NCBI RefSeq assembly: GCF_947495825.1
Contig: NZ_CANMAH010000003.1
Span: 1-64,000, forward strand
Source of the DNA: an uncultured Psychrobacter sp.
Lineage (GTDB): Bacteria; Pseudomonadota; Gammaproteobacteria; Pseudomonadales; Moraxellaceae
DNA length: 64,000 nt
Direction: 5' to 3'
Shown: positions 36,633 to 45,474 of the stretch, piece after piece
How positions within the stretch are numbered: position 1 is the first letter of the stretch
Layout of the letters: each line of letters begins with the position of its first letter
Position numbers and translations under genes: made by a program
The notes under the pieces: model-generated
The model's database searches: none
What the model was told of the DNA's origin: nothing
What the model saw: the letters and a program-made list of their open reading frames with translations, nothing else

Positions 36633-37295
36633 TTATTTGAGTGACAAGGTGTAATCGGTGTTCAAAGTGTCATCATCATTTAACATAACAAGATGATTGT
36701 TTTCAATACGATAGCTCTCGATTTGATCGTTTTCATAAACGATAGTAATAGTGTCATTGTCTTGACGATAGATACCATATTCAGTAAGGGGTACTTTGGG
36801 GGTAGTTGGGTTTTCATAGATGCTTGTCTTGGTGATTGAACCATCAGCGAACAAATTTAGGGTTACTGTAATACCAGAACAAAAAGAACATGGCAAAATA
36901 CCTACATAATCACCAATCAAAGTCGCCTGTAACTCACTATCCATACTAGCATTTGAAATCATCGGAGTACGATGACTTTGTACATCGTTATCAAGGCTAT
37001 TAGGTTCGGCTACTGCTAGTAAAGAGTCACCTTCATCAACGCTTACTATATCATCTGCTACAGCAACACTTTCACTATCACCATCTACCTGCACAGAATT
37101 ATGCTTATTATCATGGCGGACTTTACTATCAGTTAAAGACTGTTTTATCGATGCATTGTGAGCAGCTGCGGTCGTAGATGACTGACTATCACAGCCAATC
37201 AAAATCATACAAAGCGGCAGTGGCAATAAAAGGCTACCAAAGCGTTTGATTGAGGAGACCACCACAAGCGGGGTAGGGATAAATTGTTTCATCAT
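36633..37295 (-). CDS. NlpE-like copper-resistance/envelope-stress lipoprotein
   Basis: A 220-residue lipoprotein with signal-peptide ending ILIGC (lipidation Cys), an acidic and polar linker (about 40-110), then an NlpE N-terminal-type domain: LIGDYVGILPCSFCSGITVTLNLF has the CxxC in the place of the NlpE metal/redox site. In E. coli NlpE senses surface contact and envelope redox through Cpx; transfer of that role here is inference. The frame extends upstream to a TTG at 37337, but the ATG at 37295 is a better start; no strong ribosome site precedes it. Confidence 0.75.
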   Translation of the reverse strand: MMKQFIPTPLVVVSSIKRFGSLLLPLPLCMILIGCDSQSSTTAAAHNASIKQSLTDSKVRHDNKHNSVQVDGDSESVAVADDIVSVDEGDSLLAVAEPNSLDNDVQSHRTPMISNASMDSELQATLIGDYVGILPCSFCSGITVTLNLFADGSITKTSIYENPTTPKVPLTEYGIYRQDNDTITIVYENDQIESYRIENNHLVMLNDDDTLNTDYTLSLK

Positions 37296-37728
37296 ATAAA
37301 AAAGAAAATAAAAGTTTATTTTATAATAAAAAAGCAAATTAGATATCTATCAATGTTTATCTCAATAGTAGCGTCAATAAGTCACGGCAACGTTGTAAAA
37401 ACGTCACTGGTTTCAATTAGTTAAATGTATCTCTTTTTGTATTTTAATACTTATTAAACGACCGCTTATCTGCCTTAAATACCACTTCTAAGATAAGTTA
37501 GGTTGAAAGTAGTCAAATTTGACCGATAGACGACTATATAAGAGGAATAAACGCTAGGTACCTTAACAAACCGATATTACTCTTATGTAGATGTTTTGTT
37601 AGGAGTAAGTAAAGTTAAACGAGATGAATTCTTGGTTGAACGCCTAAGGTGTTTTACCATGATTACGTTACGAGAAAGGATAAAAAACAAGACACGAAAA
37701 AAGCACAACAATATTCAGGTTGCTATTA
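37296..37728. other. 433-bp spacer
   Basis: Between the NlpE-like and dsbB genes. An open frame at 37596-37799 runs across into the dsbB 3' end and lacks a ribosome site, so I reject it. No hairpin with a T run stands out. Confidence 0.35.
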
Positions 37729-38250
37729 TTAAGCTAGTGTCTTCACTGGGCGAAAAATACGCCACAATATCAATATATGTACCAACAACAAGATACTAAA
37801 AAATATTAATGATTGTTCAGGAATACTAAGTCCCATAAATGTCCAGTCGATAGTTGCGCACTCGCCTGAACCTGCGAACACTTCTTTTAGTACCTGCTGC
37901 ATAGGCAAGGTATCGAGCCAGTAATCTAAACCTGGCCCACATGAAGGGACTTGGTCAGCGGGTAAGTGCTGTAGCCAAACATGACGCGCTGCTACGGTTG
38001 TAGCCCAGCCGATACCAGCTAAGCTACCAAGCCATAATATCAATCGTAGTCCTAGCGTTTTAGGGTTAAATAAAGCAGCTATTAACGCAAAAGCACCCAT
38101 TACCATTAGACCAATACGCTGGAAAATACAGAGTGGACAAGGAGATAACCCCATATAACGCTGTAAAAAAAACAACGCATAACTCATACCAATCACGGTC
38201 ATAAAAACCAAAAATACTTGTAAACTGCGATAATTGGTCAGTTTTTGCAT
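37729..38250 (-). CDS. dsbB: Disulfide bond formation protein DsbB
   Basis: A 173-residue inner-membrane quinone reductase that reoxidises DsbA. It has four hydrophobic segments. The first periplasmic loop has the CPLC pair in MGLSPCPLCIFQR, and the second has the CGPGLDYWLDTLP cysteine and another in GSGEC. The frame extends to a TTG at 38286, but the ATG at 38250 begins the first hydrophobic segment correctly. gshA ends 66 bp upstream on the same strand; both serve thiol redox, so a shared transcript is plausible. Confidence 0.92.
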   Translation of the reverse strand: MQKLTNYRSLQVFLVFMTVIGMSYALFFLQRYMGLSPCPLCIFQRIGLMVMGAFALIAALFNPKTLGLRLILWLGSLAGIGWATTVAARHVWLQHLPADQVPSCGPGLDYWLDTLPMQQVLKEVFAGSGECATIDWTFMGLSIPEQSLIFFSILLLVHILILWRIFRPVKTLA

Positions 38251-38316
38251 TAGCGAGGTACTCTTATAGAATGATGTATTAATCAATATTATATATCAGT
38301 AGTAGTTAGTCATTTA

Positions 38317-39900
38317 TTAACGATACTGCTGTAAAAAATCCATAAAACTTTCAGTCTCAGCTGTTTCAAGTTCCGCTTGCTGCAAGATAGACTTTTCAGC
38401 CAGTACTTCATATTTAGCTTGGGTATTTGGATTAAGCGTCTGCTGTAACAACGAATCACGATGTTGCTGCGCTAAGGTAAAACCAAGCTGCCATAGGCTC
38501 CCTAGACGTTTACTATCAGAATTTACTTGTGCAGAAATGGTTGACTCAGGATGTCCAGCCTTGCCTTGCATCAAAGCCACAGCCGTACGGTAGTCGTTGC
38601 CGCCATAATGTGAGTCGAGCAAAGCTGCAAGTGGCTGCATACGATCCAAATGTACAAGCATCCAGCTCTCAAGTAACTGCTCTTCACCATTATTTATAAT
38701 ATGTAAGCCTTCACGACGACCTTCGTTGACCACGCGCTCAAGATTGATGGCTAGCGCTTCTTCTTCATCAGGGAGCAGATCAGGTGAGTCGCTTAGTAGA
38801 CAGTACAGGGCCATGACTTCTAAGAAACAGGCGCTAGAAAGACGAATACCAACATCGCTATAAGGATCGAGATCGATGGCGCGAAACTCAACGTAAGCTA
38901 TACCGCGACGCTCAAGCGCTTCTGTTGGCGTCTCACCGCTCATCGCGATTTGTTTTGGACGAATAGGGCTGTAGTATTCGTTTTCTATTTGCAGTATGTG
39001 ATTATTAATCTGGATAGGGTTGCCATCAGCATCGTCTAAGCCAAGCTTTTCAAAGCTCTCGTGCGGTGTCTGAATTGCACGGCGTAATCCTTTTATATAC
39101 TCAGGCAAGTTGTTATAACGGATATCTAGCTGCTCTTGCACACTGTTGGTATAGCCAAGCTTGCCCATACGTAGGCTAGTGGCGGCAGGTCTATAGTAAG
39201 TTGAGTCATTTAGTAGCTCTAAATCATGCTCACGTCCCGCCACAAAGCAAGGACAAACGCTTGGACTGGCTCCTAATAAATACAGCACCAAGCTGGTCAA
39301 GCGCTTAAAGTTACGGATAAGGCCCAGATACTTTTCGTTCTTAAACTCTGTTAGCGTCTGGCTTTGTGCAGTGGGCGTCTTAGCCTGCCAAGCTTCAAAT
39401 AAGTTATCGCCAAAAGATAAGTTATAATGTAAGCCTGCAATAGCCTGCATACGGCGACCATAACGAATACCAAGTCCACTACGATATAGTGTTTTAAGCT
39501 TACCAGTATTAGAGCTGCCATAATCGGCTAGTGGGATGTCCTCATCTTTAGAAGACAGCATGCATGGCATTGATAATGGCCACATCAGCTCACCTTCAGG
39601 CATGCCTTGATAGACCAACAAGTGCAGTTGGCGTAGCATATTTAAGGTTTCTTTGGGGGAGGTTTTGGGATCGGTGATGAGCTCAAGCAGGCTTTCTGAA
39701 TAATCCGTGGTGATAAACGGATGGGTAAGCTTTGACCCAAGTTTGGTTGGGTGCGGTGTTTGTGCCAAAAAGCCATCTGGCTTAACGCGCAAACCTTCTT
39801 TTTCGATACCGCGGAGCATACCCGCTAAATGCTGACTGTCGAACCAATTTGGGATTTTAAAGCTCTCAAAGCTACTCGCAAAATTACTCATAATAGTCAT
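38317..39900 (-). CDS. gshA: Glutamate-cysteine ligase
   Basis: A 527-residue enzyme of the proteobacterial (E. coli-like) GshA class, the first step of glutathione synthesis. Motifs are GIEKEGLRV with catalytic Glu, TTDYSESLLELIT, GLHYNLSF, and AYVEFRAIDLDPYSDVGI. Usual length is about 518. There are two in-frame starts (39900 and 39891) and no obvious ribosome site for either. dsbB follows. Confidence 0.95.
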   Translation of the reverse strand: MTIMSNFASSFESFKIPNWFDSQHLAGMLRGIEKEGLRVKPDGFLAQTPHPTKLGSKLTHPFITTDYSESLLELITDPKTSPKETLNMLRQLHLLVYQGMPEGELMWPLSMPCMLSSKDEDIPLADYGSSNTGKLKTLYRSGLGIRYGRRMQAIAGLHYNLSFGDNLFEAWQAKTPTAQSQTLTEFKNEKYLGLIRNFKRLTSLVLYLLGASPSVCPCFVAGREHDLELLNDSTYYRPAATSLRMGKLGYTNSVQEQLDIRYNNLPEYIKGLRRAIQTPHESFEKLGLDDADGNPIQINNHILQIENEYYSPIRPKQIAMSGETPTEALERRGIAYVEFRAIDLDPYSDVGIRLSSACFLEVMALYCLLSDSPDLLPDEEEALAINLERVVNEGRREGLHIINNGEEQLLESWMLVHLDRMQPLAALLDSHYGGNDYRTAVALMQGKAGHPESTISAQVNSDSKRLGSLWQLGFTLAQQHRDSLLQQTLNPNTQAKYEVLAEKSILQQAELETAETESFMDFLQQYR

Positions 39901-40314
39901 CTATTGTTATTTATTATGGCGGATCAAAGCGCAACTGATGTTTGACCATAAAAGAGGTAGATATTAGGGTGAAGAATTCCGTCAGTTTAGCTCAAAGCTA
40001 CTCTGAAAACCACGAACAATTACAAATACAATAAGCTTTATCCAAGGTTAACTTGACCAATTCTGACGAAAAAATTGGTTAGGAAATAATAGCAAAAAAC
40101 TAAACTAATGGGTGCTAATTATATTCATTTATCTGCATTTATCTACATTTTTTCATTAAATGTGCAGTACTATATCAGTTGCTTATTCGATTCAATCATA
40201 CTAAAACACATAAGTTAAAACTTTAGACTAAAAAGCACCTAACAATAAGATAGGTGCCTAAGCAAAAAAATTTAAATAATAGCTACACTAAATCTTTAAC
40301 ATCAAAGCAATCAT
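39901..40314. other. 414-bp spacer
   Basis: Between the gshA start and the erpA end. It contains the probable erpA terminator (40235-40257). Otherwise AT-rich, with no feature I can support. Confidence 0.4.
40235..40257 (-). terminator. Probable erpA terminator
   Basis: GCACCTA (40235-40241) pairs with TAGGTGC (40251-40257); on the minus strand the hairpin is followed by TTTTTAG, 58 bp past erpA. Confidence 0.6.
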
Positions 40315-40695
40315 TTATATAGAGAACGATGAACCGCAGCCACAAGTAGTGGTCGCGTTTGGATTCGTCACGATAAAACGCGCGCCCTCTAAGCCCTCGG
40401 TGTAGTCAACTGTAGAGCCTTGCAGGTATTGATAGCTCATTGAGTCGACAACCAACGTCACATCACCATTATCAAAGTTGGCATCGTCTTCGTTTAGTTC
40501 ATTGGCAAAGTTAAAACCATAGGAAAACCCTGAGCAGCCGCCACCAGTTACATAGACACGTAACATCAGATTGCTGTCACCTTCTTCTTCACGCAGGCGA
40601 CGTACTTTTTGAGCGGCGCTATCTGTTAAGTTCAAAACAGTAGGATCTACGGGCTGGCTTGAGCTTGGACTAAATTGGGTGGCTGATTCGTTCAT
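40315..40695 (-). CDS. erpA: Iron-sulfur cluster insertion protein ErpA
   Basis: A 126-residue A-type Fe-S carrier. The three conserved cysteines are in [13 protein letters not shown] and the C-terminal CGCGSSFSI. It passes Fe-S clusters to apoproteins such as IspG. A frame extension to a TTG at 40719 exists, but the ATG at 40695, with GAGGT ahead, is the natural start ([13 protein letters not shown]). Confidence 0.95.
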   Translation of the reverse strand: MNESATQFSPSSSQPVDPTVLNLTDSAAQKVRRLREEEGDSNLMLRVYVTGGGCSGFSYGFNFANELNEDDANFDNGDVTLVVDSMSYQYLQGSTVDYTEGLEGARFIVTNPNATTTCGCGSSFSI

Positions 40696-40719
40696 ATCTA
40701 CCTCAGTTGCTAGGATCAA

Positions 40720-40950
40720 ATGCTATCGTCGTCCTGTTTGGGTTTGCAATCAAAAGTTTGCAAAAAAAGATACGCACGGCGTTTGATTCGATTGGGTGCT
40801 GTCATTATGGCAAAACTATTAAAGCATCATAAATATTATATTTGTACCATCACAACACTTTGGTTGCTGCTGGCATTTATCTTATTGCAGTATATCATAA
40901 TGGGGGTGACGTTGGATTTGTCAAGCGTAACGTTGGTTACCTTACTCTAA
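40720..40950 (+). CDS. Possible small single-pass membrane protein
   Basis: A 76-codon frame, divergent from erpA, with a basic N-terminal half ([12 protein letters not shown]) and one hydrophobic segment ([21 protein letters not shown]). AGGA lies 5 bases before the ATG. A shorter start, [11 protein letters not shown] at 40807, would give a more usual small membrane protein. It matches no family I know, and it occupies the erpA upstream region, so it may be fortuitous. Confidence 0.3.
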   Translation: MLSSSCLGLQSKVCKKRYARRLIRLGAVIMAKLLKHHKYYICTITTLWLLLAFILLQYIIMGVTLDLSSVTLVTLL

Positions 40951-41167
40951 CTTCTTAAGAATAATGATTCATCGTTCAAACGAGCCTCTATATTTAAGCC
41001 GATCGTTATAAATAAGCTTGTCTCTATAAATCCGCTTAAATTTGAAATAGTTATTTAATCGTTTGCCTATCGGCTAGGCGTTTGAAATAATAGCCGCCAG
41101 TAAACATGCTAGTCGTGTATTTTTTATTGCCTTATGTTTTATATTATTATTGAGATGAAGAAACTAT

Positions 41168-43189
41168 ATGATCGAATTTAAAGACGTGAGCGTGCGCCGC
41201 GATGGGCGCGAGTTGTTTGCAGGGGCAAGCTTTCAGCTCCATCCGGGCCAAAAAGTAGGTCTAACGGGCAACAACGGCACAGGCAAATCTACTTTGTTTG
41301 CCTTGTTACTCACGCAGATGGGCGCTGGTGATACCGAAGTCACGCTTGATAAGGGCGAGGTGAGTATTCCTGACAGCTGGCAAGTTGCCCACATGGCGCA
41401 AGAGGTCGGTGCCAGTAGCCAGACAGCGATTGATTACGTCTTGAGCGGCGATGAGCAATGGTATGAGATTAACGCGGCTTTGAATGATTTAAGCGCTGTC
41501 AGTTATGAACAAATTGGGGTATTGCATCAGCAGTTCGATGAAATCGATGGCTATCGTACACCGACCAAAGCGGCACAAATCATGGCAGGTCTTGGCTTTA
41601 AGACAAGCCAGCATGAGCTGCCAGTTGAAGGGTTTTCGGGCGGTTGGCGTATGCGCTTAAACCTTGCCAAAACTTTGATGAGCCGCGCCGATTTAATGCT
41701 GCTCGATGAGCCGACCAACCATTTGGACTTAGACGCTATTTTATGGCTCGAAACTTGGATCAATGCCTTTACAGGTTTGGTTATAGTCATCTCACATGAC
41801 CAAGCGTTTTTAGATGCGACAGTCGGTCATATCTTGCATGTCGAACAACAAAAAATCACCCTTTATACAGGGAACTATCAGCAGTTTATTCGTACCCGTC
41901 ATGAGCGGATGGCGCAGCAGCAGCAAGCGTTTGAAAAACAGCAAGCCACCCGCGCCCATCTGGATGACTTTATACGCCGCTTTCGTGCCAAAGCCAGCAA
42001 GGCTAAGCAAGCACAAAGCCGTATCAAGCAGCTTGAGCGTATGGCAGAGCTGTCACCGATGATGGCGGACAATCCTTTCTCTTTTCGCTTCTATGAGCCA
42101 GCCAATATGAGCTCGCCGCTAATTGAGATGACGCAAGCGGACATCGGCTATAGCGATACGCCACTTTTGTATAACGCAAGCGTACAAGTAACGCCTGATA
42201 CCCGCCTTGGTCTGCTGGGGATGAATGGCGCTGGTAAATCAACGCTAATCAAAGCCTTGGTCGGCGAGCTGAAAATCTTGTCAGGTACTTACCGCGTGTC
42301 TGATACCTTAAAGCTTGGCTATTTTAATCAGCATCAAATGGACGCTTTAGATGCGACGGCCACCCCGCTACAGATGCTGCGCCGCCTAGCAGGCAAGACC
42401 TCTGACGCTGATTTGCGCTCGTTCCTTGGCAGCTTTGATTTTCGCGGGGATCGTATTGATACGCCAAGTAAGCTTTTTTCGGGCGGAGAACGCGCACGTT
42501 TGACGCTGGCTTTGATTGTCTGGCAACGTCCAAACGTGCTGGTCCTTGATGAACCAACCAACCATCTAGACTTACAAATGCGTCAAGCCTTAACTATCGC
42601 GCTACAAGGGTTTCAAGGAGCAGTGGTGCTGGTCTCGCATGATCGTGAGCTAATCGCAAATGTCTGTGATGAGCTATATCTGGTCCACGATGGTCGAATC
42701 GATGAGTTCAAGGGTGATATCAGCGATTATGGCAAATGGCTAAGCGATAAACGCAAACAAGAAAATTCTGCAGACAGAAATACTAATAAAAAGAAAAACA
42801 AAAAAGAGAATAAAAATATAGTTTCACGTGAAACAGATGACAGTCTAATAAATAACGAAGCATCTACTGCTCCAATAAAAAACAAAACCACTCAGCCTGC
42901 ACTTAGCAAAGATGAACAGCGCAAACTGGCTGCTGAACAACGTAAACTGACAGCACCAATTCGCCGTGAGATTGAAAATACAGAAAAGGCTTTAGCTAAG
43001 ATTGATAAGCAGTTAATAATGTTAGAAGAAAAGTTGGCTGACACTGATCTTTATGAAGAGAGCCGCAAAGCTGACTTACTAAAATTGTTAGATGAGCAAA
43101 GTGCGCTACAGCAGCAGCATAGCGATAATGAAGAGAAGTTATTGTCATCGATGACAACATTAGAAGAGATGGAAGCAGGATTTGACTAG
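41168..43189 (+). CDS. yheS: ABC-F family ATPase, YheS type
   Basis: A 673-residue protein with two ABC domains and no membrane segments, so an ABC-F translation factor. It has Walker A GNNGTGKST and GMNGAGKST, signatures FSGGWRMRL and FSGGERARL, and Walker B LMLLDEPTNHLDLD and LVLDEPTNHLDLQ. The linker is rich in Lys/Gln/Arg. The C-terminal arm is a charged coiled coil (about 575-670) after a low-complexity Lys/Asn stretch (NKKKNKKENKN). The N-terminus MIEFKDVSVRRDGRELF and the organisation best match YheS; Uup or another subgroup is less likely. A parS-like palindrome (42820-42835) lies in the low-complexity coding stretch. Confidence 0.85.
   Translation: MIEFKDVSVRRDGRELFAGASFQLHPGQKVGLTGNNGTGKSTLFALLLTQMGAGDTEVTLDKGEVSIPDSWQVAHMAQEVGASSQTAIDYVLSGDEQWYEINAALNDLSAVSYEQIGVLHQQFDEIDGYRTPTKAAQIMAGLGFKTSQHELPVEGFSGGWRMRLNLAKTLMSRADLMLLDEPTNHLDLDAILWLETWINAFTGLVIVISHDQAFLDATVGHILHVEQQKITLYTGNYQQFIRTRHERMAQQQQAFEKQQATRAHLDDFIRRFRAKASKAKQAQSRIKQLERMAELSPMMADNPFSFRFYEPANMSSPLIEMTQADIGYSDTPLLYNASVQVTPDTRLGLLGMNGAGKSTLIKALVGELKILSGTYRVSDTLKLGYFNQHQMDALDATATPLQMLRRLAGKTSDADLRSFLGSFDFRGDRIDTPSKLFSGGERARLTLALIVWQRPNVLVLDEPTNHLDLQMRQALTIALQGFQGAVVLVSHDRELIANVCDELYLVHDGRIDEFKGDISDYGKWLSDKRKQENSADRNTNKKKNKKENKNIVSRETDDSLINNEASTAPIKNKTTQPALSKDEQRKLAAEQRKLTAPIRREIENTEKALAKIDKQLIMLEEKLADTDLYEESRKADLLKLLDEQSALQQQHSDNEEKLLSSMTTLEEMEAGFD
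42820..42835. other. parS-like site in the yheS coding region
   Basis: AGTTTCACGTGAAACA matches the parS consensus except for the first base. It sits in the part of the gene that encodes the variable linker, where a DNA signal is easiest to tolerate. Confidence 0.7.
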
Positions 43190-43280
43190 ATGACTTTGAC
43201 AAGCTGGCAAGCGATTATTCGCTTATAATAGTCGTTATAGTGGCTACAAAACAGTAGTAGTGAAGTAGTAGTAGCCATAA

Positions 43281-43308
43281 AAAAGGGAGAGCGTCGGCTC
43301 TCCCTTTT
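43281..43308. terminator. Bidirectional terminator between yheS and the RlpA-like gene
   Basis: Perfect 12-bp stem AAAAGGGAGAGC (43281-43292) and GCTCTCCCTTTT (43297-43308), with a tetraloop. Confidence 0.93.
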
Positions 43309-43315
43309 CACTACA

Positions 43316-43678
43316 TCATTGTTTACGGTATTTACCATCACCATAAGATAAGATCTTCATAGTAGTGGTACAAAGTTGACAGTTTATTTTACTAGCAGCG
43401 CCCTTAGACAAATCAAGGATTCGTCCCGGAGTAAACGGTCCTCTATCCGTAATTTTCACTATTACGCTTTGCTTCGTCTTTTTATTAGTCACTTCTACTT
43501 CTGTACCAAATGGCAACGTTTTATGAGCCGCAGTCATCGCATTCATATTAAAAATACTACCACTAGCGGTACGTTTGCCATGGAACTTACTACCATAATA
43601 ACTGGTATTACCAGCAAATGCGGTGGTAGTCAGTAGTAGTGATAACGTGACTATCAAAGACTTGATCAAATAAGACAT
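43316..43678 (-). CDS. RlpA-like double-psi beta-barrel protein
   Basis: A 120-residue exported protein with signal peptide 1-22 (cleavage near AFA-GN). It is a short RlpA/DPBB domain: SYYGSKFHGKRTASGSIFNMNAMTAAHKTLPFGTEVEVTN and ITDRGPFTPGRILDLSKGAA, with the active-site-type Asp in DRGPF. RlpA cleaves naked glycan in the septum. This copy lacks the SPOR domain and is much shorter, so septal targeting is not expected. Confidence 0.85.
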   Translation of the reverse strand: MSYLIKSLIVTLSLLLTTTAFAGNTSYYGSKFHGKRTASGSIFNMNAMTAAHKTLPFGTEVEVTNKKTKQSVIVKITDRGPFTPGRILDLSKGAASKINCQLCTTTMKILSYGDGKYRKQ

Positions 43679-44018
43679 TTAATACCTATATGCAGTTTAT
43701 AAAATAGACAGATACTTTTGCCTATGTTATTCATAGTCCCTATGAGTATGAATAATATAGGTATTTTACTATAAAAAGCTTTCTTTGTCCTTACCGCACT
43801 GTAAAAAACGCTTGAGTTCACATTTTGTCCAGTTCATATATGTTTATTTTTATAGTTATACTATTAATAGCAATATTATTCGTAATATTTATATAACGGT
43901 CTTTATTTCTTTTATTGTTATCATCATTAAGTTACCTAAAAATTTCATACCATATTGTTTAAAATTGGCATATCAATATCAATATCATAAACATGCTTTT
44001 GTTTTAAGGAAATACCAC
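43679..44018. other. 340-bp divergent spacer with a long dyad
   Basis: Between the RlpA-like gene and cbpA. It contains the 15-bp dyad at 43721-43761. A frame that reads through from 43785 into cbpA is an open-frame artefact. Confidence 0.45.
43721..43761. repeat. 15-bp imperfect dyad upstream of the RlpA-like gene
   Basis: CCTATGTTATTCATA (43721-43735) pairs with TATGAATAATATAGG (43747-43761), 15 pairs including one G-T, with an 11-base loop. It starts 43 bp before the RlpA-like start, so it is an operator or mRNA leader hairpin candidate. Confidence 0.6.
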
Positions 44019-45035
44019 ATGGCAGAAAAAAATTACTATGACATTTTAGGGGTCAAAAAAGACGCCTCAGACGCTGATATCAAAAAAAAATACCGTAAGC
44101 TTGTGCGTCAATATCATCCTGATGTGAGTGACGACCCAAACGCGGATAATAAAATCGCTGAGATTAACAACGCTTATGAAACCTTAAGAGACAAAGACAA
44201 GCGCGCGCAATATGACGCCATGCTAGACAATCCATTCGCTGGTCAAGGCGGTGCTGGAGGCTTTGGCGGGTTTGGTAGTCAGTCGGCGGGCGGACAGGGT
44301 GGTTTTCGCTGGGAAGACATCAAAGATCAGTTTGGTGATGGTGAAGCCTTTGGCGGTGGCGGCTTTCGCTTCGACGATATATTCTCAGCTTTTGGTCGCG
44401 GAGCACGTGGACAGACAGGGGGCCGCACGCAAAGTAGCGGCTTTGACCAGTTTGGCAGTGGTTTTGGCGCACAAGATAATAAAGGTCAAGACCAACATGC
44501 AGAGATTACGGTGGATTTGGCCTCGGTATATAGCGGTGATGACTATAGTATTAAACTAAATGTGCCGGTTCGTCAGCCTAATGGCAGCGTGGATTATGAA
44601 AATAAAACCCTTAAAATCAAAATTCCTAAAGGCATCACAGATGGCAAGCAAATCCGCCTAGCAGGACAAGGCGCTGCTGGCATGGGTGGCGGTAAAAATG
44701 GTGATTTGTTTTTAAAGGTTAAAATCAGTCACGCATCTAATATTCGTATCGAAGGCGCAGATGTTTATCAGACGGTAAATATCGCACCATGGGAAGCGGC
44801 ATTGGGAGACAAAATCAATGTTAGTACGCCAGCAGGTACACTTGGTGTCACGATTCCTAAAAACAGCAAATCAGGTAGTAACTTGCGTCTAAAAGGTAAA
44901 GGTATCCCTGCTAAACAAGCGGGCGACTTATACTTGACCTTAAACATCGTTAATCCTGATATCAGTAGCGAGACTGCCACTAAGGCTTATGAGCAGCTAA
45001 AGCAAGCTTTTGCCGATACCAGTATTAATCGTTAA
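44019..45035 (+). CDS. cbpA: DnaJ-class co-chaperone, CbpA type
   Basis: A 338-residue type II J-protein without the zinc domain. The J domain MAEKNYYDILGVKKDASD has HPD in QYHPDVSDDP. A long Gly/Phe linker (about 75-160) follows, then two beta-domains with KIPKGITDGKQIRLAGQG. CbpA co-chaperones DnaK and binds curved DNA. The ATG at 44019, preceded by TTTAAGGA, begins the J domain; the upstream open frame lacks homology. cbpM follows at once. Confidence 0.92.
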   Translation: MAEKNYYDILGVKKDASDADIKKKYRKLVRQYHPDVSDDPNADNKIAEINNAYETLRDKDKRAQYDAMLDNPFAGQGGAGGFGGFGSQSAGGQGGFRWEDIKDQFGDGEAFGGGGFRFDDIFSAFGRGARGQTGGRTQSSGFDQFGSGFGAQDNKGQDQHAEITVDLASVYSGDDYSIKLNVPVRQPNGSVDYENKTLKIKIPKGITDGKQIRLAGQGAAGMGGGKNGDLFLKVKISHASNIRIEGADVYQTVNIAPWEAALGDKINVSTPAGTLGVTIPKNSKSGSNLRLKGKGIPAKQAGDLYLTLNIVNPDISSETATKAYEQLKQAFADTSINR

Positions 45036-45068
45036 CGACGAAATAAAGAGCAAACGAGGATAATAATT

Positions 45069-45392
45069 ATGAAACACTCGCCTGAATTTACCGACATTAT
45101 TATGAGTTTAGATGAGCTAGTGACTGCCTGTGGTCAAGAGCGTCAATGGGTCATCGAGCTGATAGAAGAAAACATTATTGAGTATGACGTACCAGAGCGC
45201 GAGCAGTTCACAGGTTATCAGCTAACGACTGTGCGCCGTGCTTCACGTCTAAGCCGTGACTTTGACGCCAGTGTGCCGGCGATCGGTTTGATAATCGAGC
45301 TGTTAGATGAAGTCGAGCAATTACGTCAGCTCAAACGCCAGCTAGATAGGCAAGCACCAATCATCGAAGTAGATATTGAGCAGCTAGATTAG
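45069..45392 (+). CDS. cbpM: CbpA modulator CbpM (MerR-like)
   Basis: A 107-residue protein with a MerR-like helical N-terminus: MSLDELVTACGQERQWVIELIEENII, then EQFTGYQLTTVRRASRLSRDFDASVPAIGLIIELLDEVEQLRQL. In E. coli CbpM inhibits CbpA by binding its J domain. It lies 33 bp after cbpA, the standard operon. GAGGA precedes the ATG. Confidence 0.85.
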   Translation: MKHSPEFTDIIMSLDELVTACGQERQWVIELIEENIIEYDVPEREQFTGYQLTTVRRASRLSRDFDASVPAIGLIIELLDEVEQLRQLKRQLDRQAPIIEVDIEQLD

Positions 45393-45425
45393 CTATACAA
45401 ATAAGTCGTAAATGATAGACCATAA

Positions 45426-45449
45426 AAAAGGGCTTTTAGAAGCCCTTTT
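45426..45449. terminator. Bidirectional terminator between cbpM and sstT
   Basis: Perfect 10-bp stem AAAAGGGCTT (45426-45435) and AAGCCCTTTT (45440-45449), with a TTAG loop. Confidence 0.92.
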
Positions 45450-45474
45450 GCTATATTAGTGTTATCGCTAATAA

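Noticed and set aside
37596..37799. 67-codon plus-strand frame
   Set aside because: No ribosome site, low-complexity Lys/Arg sequence, and it runs into the 3' end of dsbB on the other strand.
43785..44018. 78-codon N-terminal extension of cbpA
   Set aside because: Open frame only; the J domain starts at 44019 behind an AAGGA.
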